Shown in pieces: positions 8,828 through 17,742 of a stretch of 64,000 nucleotides of DNA. Position 1 is the first letter of the stretch, and each line of letters starts with the position of its first letter. Origin of the DNA: Kiritimatiellota bacterium B12222 (GTDB lineage: Bacteria; Verrucomicrobiota; Kiritimatiellia; SS1-B-03-39; UBA6053); the NCBI GenBank assembly GCA_029719485.1, contig CP120722.1, positions 2,604,001 through 2,668,000 on the forward strand, in the 5' to 3' direction. Both the position numbers and the translations under genes were made by a program. The notes beneath the pieces were generated by a model, which was given only the letters and a program-made list of their open reading frames with translations, did not search any database and had not been told where the DNA came from.

Positions 8828-9148
8828 ATGAAAACCACTCTAGCTGTTCGTTATGTCTATCCTTTGTTTGCTGCCGTTTTTTTGATTTTATGCAACGGTT
8901 CTGCCAAACAAGTGCCCAAACCTACTGAAGTCTTTGGACGCATACAATTGGTTTCGCATTTTCCTGATGTGAAAGTCAAAGTGGTGGATAACTTTCCCGA
9001 CCTTAAAGTGAAGCGTGTCAATGCCTTTGCCGATGCCACGGGTGAATGGCAGATCGTCGATAACTTTCCCGACTTTAAAGTGCAAGTGGTTGAAACCTTC
9101 CCAGACTTCACCATTCAATGGGTCGATAATTTTCCAGGAGTGCGTTAA
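8828..9148 (+). CDS. Small exported protein made of 11-residue FPD repeats
   Basis: 106 residues. An N-terminal signal peptide (~1-27, ending 'CNGSA') is followed by about six tandem ~11-residue units of the form V-V-D-N-F-P-D-x-K-V-x, including 'VVDNFPDLKVK', 'IVDNFPDFKVQ' and 'VVETFPDFTIQ'; the third unit is degenerate and two residues longer ('RVNAFADATGEWQ'). No catalytic motif is seen. The pattern recalls small bacterial proteins with repeated FPD strands, possibly the family predicted to fold as a 7(1) 'septoil' knot; that match is from memory and untested. The coding DNA also repeats (GATAACTTTCCCGAC occurs twice). Divergent from the GH28 gene; no functional link is evident. Confidence 0.75.
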   Translation: MKTTLAVRYVYPLFAAVFLILCNGSAKQVPKPTEVFGRIQLVSHFPDVKVKVVDNFPDLKVKRVNAFADATGEWQIVDNFPDFKVQVVETFPDFTIQWVDNFPGVR

Positions 9149-9243
9149 AGCCTTACAGATATTTTCTACGTCAATCCATTTGCTGGTTTCTTGTTATTTT
9201 TTCATTATTGTACTTCCTTCCTTTGGGTTTTCGGGCAAAGACC

Positions 9244-9687
9244 ATGTTTATGATAACGTCTATTGATCATTTAAATATTGTGGTGCGTGATTTGGATCTC
9301 ATGTGCGATTTTTTTGTATTGCTGGGATTTGTGGTTGAAGACAGGGCTGGTTTATCAGGGGAGTGGATTTCTGAAATTGTGGGGTTAAAGGACGTCGATG
9401 CTGAATATGTAAAATTAGCGTTTCCCGGATCAGGAATGCGTTTGGAATTAATTCGATATGAGACGCCACATTCGGATAAACCTGTCGATGGCGGAGTTGC
9501 GCATGATCCTGGTTTTCGTCATTTGGCTTTTGCGGTGACAGCGTTGGATGATGTGGTTGCCCGCCTGAAAAAGGAAGGGGTCAGCTTTTTAAGTTCGGTG
9601 CGCACTTATGAGGTCACCGGGAAACGTTTAGTGTATTTTCGTGGACCAGAAGGTATTTTGTTAGAATTAGCTGAATATCCTGCGTAG
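9244..9687 (+). CDS. VOC (glyoxalase/bleomycin-resistance) superfamily protein
   Basis: A single-domain protein of ~147 residues. The start is the ATG at 9244 (or 9250, giving 'MITSIDHLNIVVRDLD'); an upstream TTG at 9208 lacks a ribosome site. The two beta-alpha-beta-beta-beta modules of the VOC fold are visible: 'IDHLNIVVRDLDLMCDFF' with the first metal-ligand His, then 'GFRHLAFAVTALDDVVARL' with the second His, and 'FRGPEGILLELAEYP' with the closing Glu. Metal ligands H, H and E look intact. Enzymes of this type include glyoxalase I, epimerases and dioxygenases; the exact reaction cannot be told. Confidence 0.85.
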   Translation: MFMITSIDHLNIVVRDLDLMCDFFVLLGFVVEDRAGLSGEWISEIVGLKDVDAEYVKLAFPGSGMRLELIRYETPHSDKPVDGGVAHDPGFRHLAFAVTALDDVVARLKKEGVSFLSSVRTYEVTGKRLVYFRGPEGILLELAEYPA

Positions 9688-9736
9688 ATCCCGTCTTGTG
9701 TGATTTGGGCGATTTGGACCTTAGGAGAAAAAAGTG

Positions 9737-10591
9737 TCATTTGTTTTGGGCCTGGGCGCGGTAGTCCCGGGGGGTAAAGGTCGTTGCGCTTTTGAAAATA
9801 CGACTGAAGGCTTGGGGAGATCCAAATCCTGCATCCATCGCCACATCGGCAATGGAGAGGGGGGTGGTTCTTAACAGGGCCATCGCTCGGGTAATGCGAT
9901 AATTGTGAATGTAAGCACCTAAAGGTACTCCCGCCGCTTGTTTAAACAGTACCCGTAATCTTGATTCTGAATAGCCAATGGCTGTTGCGAGATCTGCAAT
10001 GGTGATACTTTGCCTTCTCCATTCTTCCAAACAGCCATTTACACTACGAATGAGACTGTTTTCTGATGCGTAGGGCGGATTCGTGCGACCCTCTTGATTG
10101 TCTTGCCGTAAACATAATAATAATCGCAATAATGCGCATTGAAGTTGTGCGCTTTGTAGAGAGGAGGAAGGGGCATGCCATTCTTTGAGTAAACTTTCCA
10201 GTTGCTGCTGGGATTTTTCTCCGGGGGTGAGCACCTGATTTCTCAAGGGTTCTAAAAAGTGTTTTGACGCTAATTCAAAGCTGCAAAATAACCATTTTAG
10301 CGCGTGGGAACTCAGCTGACTGTAGTGGTGAAATTGGTAGGGGAGGATCAGCAGTGCTTGACCGGGTTTGAACTGTAGTTCCAGATGATCAAGGTGTACA
10401 ACCCCTTCGGTTTGAAGGTTAAAACAGAGCAGGGCTCGATGATGAGATCGATTATGTAAGGCGTTCTGCTGCAGCTTTTCTTTGTTTTTTCTGAGGAAAA
10501 ATAAAATGTGGCTCGGCAGGGACAGGGTGCTGGTTCCTATGCCAGTAAAATAATCTGCAGGTTCCATTACCTGTAATAAGTGTTCGTCCAT
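9737..10591 (-). CDS. AraC-family transcriptional regulator
   Basis: ~284 residues from the ATG at 10591; a TTG at 10618 would add nine residues. The N-terminal cupin-like sensing domain is followed by a C-terminal pair of helix-turn-helix motifs: 'TIADLATAIGYSESRLRVLF' and 'SIADVAMDAGFGSPQAFSRI', ending with the conserved 'FTPRDYR'. Divergently transcribed from the ROK/PIG-L/NagB operon with ~115 bases between, so it probably activates that operon in response to a sugar effector. Effector and operator are not identifiable from sequence alone. Confidence 0.9.
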   Translation of the reverse strand: MDEHLLQVMEPADYFTGIGTSTLSLPSHILFFLRKNKEKLQQNALHNRSHHRALLCFNLQTEGVVHLDHLELQFKPGQALLILPYQFHHYSQLSSHALKWLFCSFELASKHFLEPLRNQVLTPGEKSQQQLESLLKEWHAPSSSLQSAQLQCALLRLLLCLRQDNQEGRTNPPYASENSLIRSVNGCLEEWRRQSITIADLATAIGYSESRLRVLFKQAAGVPLGAYIHNYRITRAMALLRTTPLSIADVAMDAGFGSPQAFSRIFKSATTFTPRDYRAQAQNK

Positions 10592-10719
10592 ATGACCGCT
10601 ATATCTAAAATTCGACAAAAAGACAATATAGTTAAATATTAAACATAATGGGCACTTAATTATTATTTATGTGCTGGGAATGAACGCTTATGGTGAGTTT
10701 TTAAATGAAAAAGGACCAT

Positions 10720-12117
10720 ATGACCCATCAAAACGCTTTTACTCCTATTCTCGATCCTGAATTTGAACCCGCCATTTTATGGAACCTTGCCTATCAAACT
10801 GACGTAAGTTCATCCACTCAAGGACGACCTGTTTCCATTGCCTTGGTGCGACCCGATGAAACCTGTACGATTTTTGAGACCCAAATTTTACCTTTGACGG
10901 CTGAGAATACATCTCGGACCCTATTTTATTTGGAACGTATTTTGAAATTTCTATTATGGCAACGTGGTGGATCTACGGTTTTGATTGCTGGTTGTGATGA
11001 GTATACTTCAGCCTTAGCCTCTATCTATGCGCCGGGGGGAGCGAGAGCCTTTGATTACGAATTTTTTGGTGAAAAAACGTATCTCCAACCCTTAGAAGTT
11101 AAATCCTGTGCCTTTTCGGATTTACCTGTCGCGAATGAACAGGCTGTAAGCCTGGGTCGCCATTTGGATGGCTGTCGTATCGGGTTTGATCTTGGGGGGT
11201 CTGATCGCAAATGCGCCGCAGTGATCGATGGAGAAGTTGTTTTTTCTGAGGAGGTCGAATGGAGTCCGTATTTTGAAACAGATCCCCGTTATCATATCGC
11301 AGGAATTCAAGACACCCTGGAACGTGCTGCCGCTCATTTACCTCGTGTGGATGCCATTGGTGGAAGTTCCGCAGGTGTGTATGTAAACAATGAAGTCCGG
11401 GTGGCATCCCTTTTTCGTGGCGTATCTGATGAAGATTTTCAAAACAAGGTGCGACGTATCTTTTTTGATCTGCAAGCGCGCTGGGACCATATTCCTTTTG
11501 ATGTGGTAAACGATGGTGAAGTGACAGCCTTAGCCGGCTCAATGAGTTTAAATGAAAACGGCGTTTTAGGATTGGCCATGGGGACGAGTCAGGCGGTGGG
11601 CTATGTAACCGTAAACGGGAATATTACTCCCATGTTAAATGAATTGGCTTTTGCACCCATTGATTACCGTTCCCATGCTCCTGCAGATGAATGGTCGGGT
11701 GATCTAGGCTGTGGCGTACAATATTTTTCTCAACAGGCCGTGGCGCGTTTGGTGCCCTTAGCCGGGATTGAGTTGCCCTCTGAAATGCCCTTCCCAGAAC
11801 AGTTAATTGAAGTTCAGAAACTGATGGCTGCAGGTGATCAACGGGCTGAAAAAATTTATGCCACTATTGGAACATATTTGGGATATGCCATCGCACATTA
11901 TGCAGACTTTTATGAAATTCGTAAAATTCTATTGCTGGGAAGGGTGACCAGTGGGGAGGGAGGCACTGTGATCATCAAAAAAGCTGAAGAAGTGTTGCGT
12001 GGAGGATTTCCACACTTGCATCAACAGATTGAAATCGTCACTTTGAGTGAAAAAAATAAACGTCATGGTCAGGCGGTCGCGGCTGCGAGTCTGCCCAAAA
12101 TTGGAGAAGTTATATGA
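10720..12117 (+). CDS. ROK-like sugar kinase/ASKHA protein with N-terminal extension
   Basis: 465 residues from the ATG at 10720 (preceded by AAGGA); an ATG at 10705 is also possible. The phosphate-1 motif 'GFDLGGSDRKCAAV' begins near residue 155, so ~150 N-terminal residues precede the usual ROK start and are of unknown function. 'VVNDGEVTALAG' carries the expected catalytic Asp and 'GLAMGTSQAVGY' matches phosphate-2. The ROK zinc motif (CxCGxxGCxE) is degenerate here: 'GDLGCGVQYFSQQ' keeps only one Cys. First gene of an operon with a deacetylase and NagB (stop/start overlap ATGA), so an amino-sugar kinase role is plausible, or a divergent regulator. Confidence 0.75.
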   Translation: MTHQNAFTPILDPEFEPAILWNLAYQTDVSSSTQGRPVSIALVRPDETCTIFETQILPLTAENTSRTLFYLERILKFLLWQRGGSTVLIAGCDEYTSALASIYAPGGARAFDYEFFGEKTYLQPLEVKSCAFSDLPVANEQAVSLGRHLDGCRIGFDLGGSDRKCAAVIDGEVVFSEEVEWSPYFETDPRYHIAGIQDTLERAAAHLPRVDAIGGSSAGVYVNNEVRVASLFRGVSDEDFQNKVRRIFFDLQARWDHIPFDVVNDGEVTALAGSMSLNENGVLGLAMGTSQAVGYVTVNGNITPMLNELAFAPIDYRSHAPADEWSGDLGCGVQYFSQQAVARLVPLAGIELPSEMPFPEQLIEVQKLMAAGDQRAEKIYATIGTYLGYAIAHYADFYEIRKILLLGRVTSGEGGTVIIKKAEEVLRGGFPHLHQQIEIVTLSEKNKRHGQAVAAASLPKIGEVI

Positions 12118-12920
12118 ATCCTTATTTGAAATTTGTAGAAGATATTGAAGCAGGCGTTAATGCCGCCAAAGGCTTATCGGTATCCGGTTGTACTCCTTGT
12201 GTAGCGTCTACATCAAAGGTATTGTTGTTTATGCCTCATCCTGATGATGAATGCATTGTTGGCTTGTTGCCCCTTCGATTAATGAGAGAGGCTGGGATGC
12301 AAATTATCAATGTGCCCGTCACTTTTGGCAGCAATCCCGAACGTCAGGCAGGTCGTGCGGTTGAATTGGCCGATGCCTGTGCATATTTGGGATGGACGAT
12401 TCATCAGGAACACGAGGACTATCAGGCCTTAGGATGTGAAGATGTGGTGTCTATTTTGAAACACTATAAACCTGAAGTGATTTTCTTCCCTCATGCAAAA
12501 GATTGGAACTCCCGACACATATCGACCCATCATTTGGTTGTAGATGCTTTAAAACAAATGGAGCCTGATTTTAGCTGCACCGTAGTGGAAACAGAATTTT
12601 GGGGCGCAATGGATGACCCTAATCTCATGGTCGAAGGCGATGCGAAGACGGTTGCGGATCTGGTAGGGGCTATTTCTTTACATGTTGAAGAGGTCTCTCG
12701 AAATCCTTATCATCTTTTATTACCCGCGTGGATGCAGGATAACGTGCGTCGTGGTGGGGAATTGGTGGGTGGTCAGGGTCAGGCGGCTCCAGACTTTTCT
12801 TTTGCGACCTTATATCGTTTGCGAAAATGGGAAGAAGGCGCATGGCAAAAAGTGCTTGATCAGGGATGCACCCTGCAGGCCGGAAAAGAACAACTTGCGA
12901 GGATTTTCTCATGGAAATGA
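12114..12920 (+). CDS. PIG-L/LmbE-family N-acetylglucosaminyl deacetylase
   Basis: 268 residues. The zinc/catalytic motif 'MPHPDDE' (H42, D44/D45) and the second motif 'HISTHH' (residues 135-140) identify a PIG-L family deacetylase, which removes acetyl groups from N-acetylglucosamine-containing substrates. Cytoplasmic (no signal peptide). The start overlaps the ROK stop by four bases and its stop overlaps the nagB start, so the three genes are translationally coupled. In this context it may deacetylate a GlcNAc derivative before phosphorylation and NagB deamination. Exact substrate (monosaccharide, disaccharide, amide) is inferred only. Confidence 0.88.
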   Translation: MNPYLKFVEDIEAGVNAAKGLSVSGCTPCVASTSKVLLFMPHPDDECIVGLLPLRLMREAGMQIINVPVTFGSNPERQAGRAVELADACAYLGWTIHQEHEDYQALGCEDVVSILKHYKPEVIFFPHAKDWNSRHISTHHLVVDALKQMEPDFSCTVVETEFWGAMDDPNLMVEGDAKTVADLVGAISLHVEEVSRNPYHLLLPAWMQDNVRRGGELVGGQGQAAPDFSFATLYRLRKWEEGAWQKVLDQGCTLQAGKEQLARIFSWK

Positions 12921-13699
12921 TTATCAAAGAAACTGCAGAGACTACCAGTATCACCGCCGCCCGATGGGTGGCACGTTTGGTGAGAGAGAAACCTAATGCG
13001 GTTCTCGGGTTGGCCACAGGGAGTACCCCTTTGAAGTTGTATCAGGAATTGATCCGTCTGCATCAGGAAGAAAACTTGGATTTTAGTGAAGTCACTACTT
13101 TTAACTTGGATGAGTATATTGGATTGCCTCGTGATCATGAGCAATCTTACTACACCTTCATGTGGAAAAATTTGTTCAGCCAAATCAATATAGACCCCAA
13201 AAAAGTGCATATTCCTGATGGCATGGCGCCGGATATCCCCGCCGCTTGTGCTGCCTATGAAGAAGCGATTACCCAGGCGGGAGGCATTGATTTGCAAGTG
13301 CTGGGTATTGGATCAGATGGTCATGTGGGGTTTAATGAACCGACATCTTCTTTCGCATCACGTACAAGGATTAAAACACTGACACGTCAGACCTTAAAAG
13401 ATAATGCCCGCTTTTTTGATGGTGATGAATCTCAAGTGCCTCAGCATTGTATCACCATGGGAATTGGCACCATTATGGATGCAAGATGCACCTTGATGCT
13501 TGCTTTTGGTAAAGCCAAGGCAGAGGCGATTGCCGCCATGGTGGAAGGCCCGGTTGCGGCTGTCGTTCCTGCCTCCATTCTGCAACATCATCCTCATGCG
13601 AAAGTATTTATAGATGATGAAGCTGCGTCGGGTTTGCAACGTGCTGACTATTATCGTTGGGTGTACGATGGTAAGCCTGAGTGGCAAATTGATGCCTGA
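12911..13699 (+). CDS. nagB: Glucosamine-6-phosphate deaminase
   Basis: 262 residues from the ATG at 12911, which has GAGG eight bases upstream and overlaps the previous gene's end; an ATG at 12866 lies deeper in that gene and is unlikely. Family motifs: 'GLATGSTPLKLYQEL' (phosphate binding), 'NLDEYIGL' (catalytic Asp) and 'GIGSDGHVGFNEP' (Asp/His relay). Length is normal for NagB. It converts glucosamine-6-phosphate to fructose-6-phosphate and ammonia, connecting the operon to glycolysis. Last gene of the operon; the next gene is convergent with only a 10-base gap. Confidence 0.95.
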   Translation: MEMIIKETAETTSITAARWVARLVREKPNAVLGLATGSTPLKLYQELIRLHQEENLDFSEVTTFNLDEYIGLPRDHEQSYYTFMWKNLFSQINIDPKKVHIPDGMAPDIPAACAAYEEAITQAGGIDLQVLGIGSDGHVGFNEPTSSFASRTRIKTLTRQTLKDNARFFDGDESQVPQHCITMGIGTIMDARCTLMLAFGKAKAEAIAAMVEGPVAAVVPASILQHHPHAKVFIDDEAASGLQRADYYRWVYDGKPEWQIDA

Positions 13700-13709
13700 A
13701 TGATGAAGC

Positions 13710-14564
13710 TTAAAGCTTTCTCAAGAAGTTAACGGCGGTGGCGATGTCCTGCTGAGGATGTTCGCCTACCTCCCGTTCAATGGTCAAGTATCCGTCTGTA
13801 TATCCATGGGTGCGTAACGCATGGAGGTAGTCCTGAAAGGGGACTTCTCCTTCACCGAGTGGGGTTTCGAGGATGACGTCTTCAATGGAAAATCCTGAAG
13901 GGGCAGGATCACCGGCAAAAACGCCATAGAGGATTTCTGGGTCAAGCTCTTTAAGATTACAACCGTCTTTGGCATGGGTATGCACAATGTAGGGTGCCAG
14001 AGTTTCGACGGCTTGGGGAATGTCTTCCCGACAAACCATGACCAAGTTTGCGGGATCAAAATTGACACCCACGCCGGAATCAGGACCCAGATCATCCAAA
14101 AACATACGTAACACTTTTGCGGGTTCAGGTCCGGTTTCAATGGCGAGGGTGATGCCAAGGTCATGAGCATAACGGCCTATTTCTTTACAGGCTGCTTGCA
14201 TGAGTGCATAACGTGGATGTGAGGGATCTGAGGGTATGACACCAATATGAGTGGTGACTACGGATGAGTTGAGTTTTTTCGCAAGGTCAATGACCTGTTG
14301 GGTCTTCGCTATTTTCGGGGTGTTTTCTGAGGCAAGGGCAAAGCCATGACCACCGAAATCGCCACAGACGGCGGCGACTTCCAGACCTGCATCAGACAGT
14401 TGATGACGAAAAGCTTCAAGCTTTGCCCCCTGTAATTTTGAAAAGTGGGTTTCACCTCCCGTAGCGTAGAGTTGAATACCGTCGATGTTCAATGCGGCAG
14501 CCGCTTGTATGCTTTCTTCTAAACTCAACCGAAACGACTCTAACATTACTCCAATTTTAAACAT
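13710..14564 (-). CDS. Sugar phosphate isomerase/epimerase (xylose isomerase-like TIM barrel)
   Basis: 284 residues from the ATG at 14564, which overlaps the upstream oxidoreductase stop by eight bases; longer starts would extend further into that gene. It begins 'FKIGVMLESFRLSLEESI', typical of the IolE/AP-endonuclease-2-like TIM barrel. Metal-site candidates include 'LAIETGP', 'VNFDPANLV', 'IVHTHAKD' and a C-terminal 'TIERE'. Likely a sugar or sugar-acid isomerase or epimerase in the cytoplasm. Co-transcribed with a Gfo/Idh/MocA oxidoreductase, a pairing common in inositol and uncommon-sugar catabolism. Substrate unknown. Confidence 0.87.
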   Translation of the reverse strand: MFKIGVMLESFRLSLEESIQAAAALNIDGIQLYATGGETHFSKLQGAKLEAFRHQLSDAGLEVAAVCGDFGGHGFALASENTPKIAKTQQVIDLAKKLNSSVVTTHIGVIPSDPSHPRYALMQAACKEIGRYAHDLGITLAIETGPEPAKVLRMFLDDLGPDSGVGVNFDPANLVMVCREDIPQAVETLAPYIVHTHAKDGCNLKELDPEILYGVFAGDPAPSGFSIEDVILETPLGEGEVPFQDYLHALRTHGYTDGYLTIEREVGEHPQQDIATAVNFLRKL

Positions 14565-15594
14565 GATAACTGATACTCCTGATGTGTTCGATAATGCGTA
14601 TGGATTCTTCCATTTCCTGAGGGGAGAGTAAGGGAGGTGGAATCTGCGGGGGTGGTGCCAGGCAATAGGCAAAAAAATCTACCAACTGATCCTTGATTTG
14701 ATTGTTTGCGGGGGCAATCCAACCTTGAACATCACAGGCGATGTCTCGATCATTGACTGACAGCCTTTTTTGAATAAAATCACCCTGAAAAAGATCACCT
14801 GTTGTACTTTGTAAGTGAACCTGACGACATTTGGGCGCATCGTCGGGTACCAACCATGATACGAAAAGTTGTCCTCTTACACCTTCCTCATGAAGTAGAC
14901 TGACTTCCATTTCCATAATACGATCTTTGATGATGCGCGAGGAGCGTACCTCTACTTTTTGTACAGACCCAAATAGATAATGAACCAAGTCTAGATCATG
15001 GATGAGTTTATCGATGATGATGTCATCAGGAATGCGAGAGGGATGTGCTTGGGTTCGTTCGAAACGGTACTGGCGAATTTGAAGTCCCTCATCATTAATT
15101 AAATGATGTAGTTTGATAGCTACGGGATTGTATCGCTCGACATGCCCGGCCAACAGTCGACAACCATGCGTAGCTGCGCTATGAATTAAGGTCTGACATT
15201 CTTGGAGGGTCGGGGTGATGGGTTTTTCAACCAAGGTATGAACACCTGCGTCCAGGGCCTGGCTAGCCAATTCAAAATGGCTGAGGGTGGGGGAGGCGAT
15301 CAGGGCAATATGAGGCTGTTGTTCCTGTAAAAGCGTTTGCCACTCTTGATAAAACGGAATGTTAGGGAAGTTCTGTTGTTTATGAAGATCGGGATCACAA
15401 AGGGCGCAGATCTTCATACGTTTGATTTGTTGAGGTAAATCTGCTTTATAATAGGCTTCTGAAATACCTGCCTGCAGCGAGGTGAGGGCCTTGAGATGGA
15501 TGACGCCCATACTGCCGAGGCCCGCCAATGCCACCCGCACAGGAGAATGATCCCGGGGAAGAAGGTGAAGGGGGGAATGGGCGTGAGTGGGCAT
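14557..15594 (-). CDS. Gfo/Idh/MocA-family oxidoreductase
   Basis: ~345 residues from the ATG at 15594 (GTGGAA upstream); a TTG at 15627 would add 11 residues. The Rossmann fingerprint is 'VRVALAGLGSMGVIHLKAL', then 'HTLVEKPITPTLQECQ' carrying the conserved EKP motif and 'LLAGHVERYNP' as the substrate-binding helix region. NAD(P)-dependent dehydrogenase acting on a sugar or polyol. First gene of a two-gene operon with the TIM-barrel isomerase, and divergent from an AraC regulator at 15802, which is the likely controller. Confidence 0.9.
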   Translation of the reverse strand: MPTHAHSPLHLLPRDHSPVRVALAGLGSMGVIHLKALTSLQAGISEAYYKADLPQQIKRMKICALCDPDLHKQQNFPNIPFYQEWQTLLQEQQPHIALIASPTLSHFELASQALDAGVHTLVEKPITPTLQECQTLIHSAATHGCRLLAGHVERYNPVAIKLHHLINDEGLQIRQYRFERTQAHPSRIPDDIIIDKLIHDLDLVHYLFGSVQKVEVRSSRIIKDRIMEMEVSLLHEEGVRGQLFVSWLVPDDAPKCRQVHLQSTTGDLFQGDFIQKRLSVNDRDIACDVQGWIAPANNQIKDQLVDFFAYCLAPPPQIPPPLLSPQEMEESIRIIEHIRSISYHV

Positions 15595-15801
15595 ATGTAT
15601 TCCACTAGAATATCTTGGTGTGGACAAAGGTTTTTTCTCCGTTTTCAGCAGGATTATCGATCATGATGGGGAGAAAAGTGGGAGAAAGAGTTTAAGTAAA
15701 AGGTTTTATTTATATCATTTATGCTTACTCTTTCATCGAATTTTTTAATTAAAAGCACATAATATATTCATTTTTTCATGAAAGATATCAAAAGTTAACA
15801 A

Positions 15802-16692
15802 ATGGATGAGCTTCATAAATCTGTAAGGTTGGAGAAAGTTCAGTTTCGTGATGTGGTCATGAATGGATCAAAAGCTTCACGGTTGGCTTATCCCATACGC
15901 ATGGGGCTGGAGACTCGTTGCCGCATTGACTACGGTCAGCGGGGTGCGATGCGTACCATAGATGAACCTTGTTGTATTTTTCAATATACCTTGAAGGGTG
16001 AAGGCGTATTTTCGGATGAAAACGGTGAAGTTGCCGTGCCTGCAGGCTGTGGGTTTCTCTGTGAATCTCATGATCCGAACATTGCGTATCATTATCCCGT
16101 TGATGGTACTCAGCCGTGGGAATTTGTGTATATCAATTTTAACGCAGATCCCTTGGCAGGACTGGTGCGGGAATTTGGAAAACGGTTAGGGCGGGTGGTA
16201 TCACTACCTATGACATCTTCGATCCTTCAGCGCTTTCTGTTTTTAGCGCAAGAACGAGATTCGCTCCTGTTTATGACGGCAGGTGAAGCCTCGGCTTTGG
16301 TGATGGATTTGCTGAGTGCCTTGGCCAGTGCAGCCGCCGGGGAACCCGAAAGCAAAGAAGACCTTTTGATCAAACACATCCAAACCCAAATTCATCAGCG
16401 TTTACCGGAAGGGCGGATTGATTTAATCGATCTCGCAGAAGCGTTAGGAATGAGTCGTGGAAATCTTTGTCGCTTCTATAGGCAACAAACGGGGCTGACG
16501 CCCTATCAATATATCCTACGAAAGCAAATGCTGTTGGCTTGTCAATGGTTGCTCGATGAACAGCTCAGTGTAAAAGAAACCGCAAATCGGTTGGGCTTTT
16601 CGACTCCCGCAAATTTTATTCGCTCTTTTAAACAGGTCACGGGTATGACCACCCGTGAATTCCTCAGTCAAGGCTTACTCCCACGACTTTGA
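15802..16692 (+). CDS. AraC-family transcriptional regulator
   Basis: 296 residues. The N-terminal cupin-like domain ('FQYTLKGEGVFSDENGEVAV') probably binds the effector. Two C-terminal HTHs: 'IDLIDLAEALGMSRGNLCRF' and 'SVKETANRLGFSTPANFIRS', closing with 'GMTTREFLS'. Divergent from the oxidoreductase/isomerase pair across a ~200-base AT-rich intergenic region that should contain both promoters. One of three AraC-type regulators here, each adjacent to a sugar-related or exported-protein gene. Confidence 0.92.
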   Translation: MDELHKSVRLEKVQFRDVVMNGSKASRLAYPIRMGLETRCRIDYGQRGAMRTIDEPCCIFQYTLKGEGVFSDENGEVAVPAGCGFLCESHDPNIAYHYPVDGTQPWEFVYINFNADPLAGLVREFGKRLGRVVSLPMTSSILQRFLFLAQERDSLLFMTAGEASALVMDLLSALASAAAGEPESKEDLLIKHIQTQIHQRLPEGRIDLIDLAEALGMSRGNLCRFYRQQTGLTPYQYILRKQMLLACQWLLDEQLSVKETANRLGFSTPANFIRSFKQVTGMTTREFLSQGLLPRL

Positions 16693-16747
16693 AGCTCTTC
16701 TACGGAGATGAACCTACTGAAGAGCATTCTTGAATAAGGTACGAAAA

Positions 16748-16769
16748 TACCCCGTCTTTTGACGGGGTA
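16748..16769 (-). terminator. Rho-independent terminator
   Basis: Perfect 9-bp stem TACCCCGTC/GACGGGGTA with a four-base loop. On the minus strand it is followed by TTTTC, so it can end transcripts of the minus-strand gene starting at 17740; the plus strand lacks a T-run but has a short stem loop and may also stop the AraC transcript. Confidence 0.6.
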
Positions 16770-16975
16770 AAATCAGTCATCAATCAGGATCCCGTCCAAG
16801 AGATCTTGTCCCTGGTTGGGGCTTAGCCGTTCGCATATGTCTTAGTTGATTATATGCTGACATGTTGAGGGTGGCAACCATGTCTGTGTTGCCAGCGCTT
16901 CTCACCCGCTGTTGGGGCGAGGGCTGCTGAGGCTTACAGTCAGGCGCTTCTCATTATTGTGCCAGGAAAGAGGGA

Positions 16976-17740
16976 TTAAGGCGTGTCAATATATGATAAC
17001 CACTGATGACGTGGTTTAGGTTCTCCAAACTCTTGAATTTCGAGGGCCGTATATGTATGTCGCATTCCGCTGGGTGAAAATACCACGACCCCGGTAACCC
17101 GGTTTCCGGGTTTTAGAACCTGCACGCTATCATAAATATACTTCCAGTTATCCTTCCCTTGTTGTGCCACCTGGACAACCACCCGGTTTTTGGGATCAGG
17201 GTTGGGGGTGAATACGGCTAAATTTCCAGGGGCTATTTTTTTTACTTTATCATTTATGGAGGCTGCTATGGGCGTTAGGCCTAAGTTAATTATTCGGATC
17301 GCATTTTCCGGATAGTGTTGCAGGTCACTATTGTATAAGGCTACATGGGTGTCCGCCTTGCTGTCTCCGGGCCGGATCACGGCAAGTACGGAGGTGGTTT
17401 TGTCCGGGACTTTTAGAGTCGCGATTTTTACGCGGGGGGATTCGGTATCTTGGTTTCGAATATTCTGCTGTGGATTTGGTGGGGGAGGAGGCAGATTTTT
17501 ATACACTTCCAATTCACTGCCCGCTGGCCGCAAGATCATATTGCTGATGGCATAGGGATAAGAGCTCACTTTTTGAAACCCCTCCTCCAATTTTACGGAA
17601 TAGCCTTGTCCCTGCGATTCGTCCAGGAAAAGCATGCGCACTTGTACGGGCGGAGGTGATTTATCCGATGTTTGTGCGGTGACTTTGGTGGTCAAAAGGC
17701 ATAAAATGGAAAGTGAAAACAAAAAGCGGAAGCTGAGCAT
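16976..17740 (-). CDS. Exported protein of unknown function beside the pseudopilin-like gene
   Basis: 254 residues from the ATG at 17740, two bases after the upstream stop. Signal peptide 'FRFLFSLSILCLLTTKVTAQ' is clear. The mature part has a Pro-rich stretch ('NLPPPPPNPQQN', ~residue 82) between two likely beta-rich segments; 'VALYNSDLQHYPENAIRIIN' and 'NLAVFTPNPDPKNRVVVQVA' suggest an Ig- or beta-sandwich-like fold. No enzymatic motif. Its tight coupling to the giant pseudopilin-like gene suggests it is a periplasmic partner of that protein. I do not recognise the family. Confidence 0.75.
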   Translation of the reverse strand: MLSFRFLFSLSILCLLTTKVTAQTSDKSPPPVQVRMLFLDESQGQGYSVKLEEGFQKVSSYPYAISNMILRPAGSELEVYKNLPPPPPNPQQNIRNQDTESPRVKIATLKVPDKTTSVLAVIRPGDSKADTHVALYNSDLQHYPENAIRIINLGLTPIAASINDKVKKIAPGNLAVFTPNPDPKNRVVVQVAQQGKDNWKYIYDSVQVLKPGNRVTGVVVFSPSGMRHTYTALEIQEFGEPKPRHQWLSYIDTP

Positions 17741-17742
17741 GA

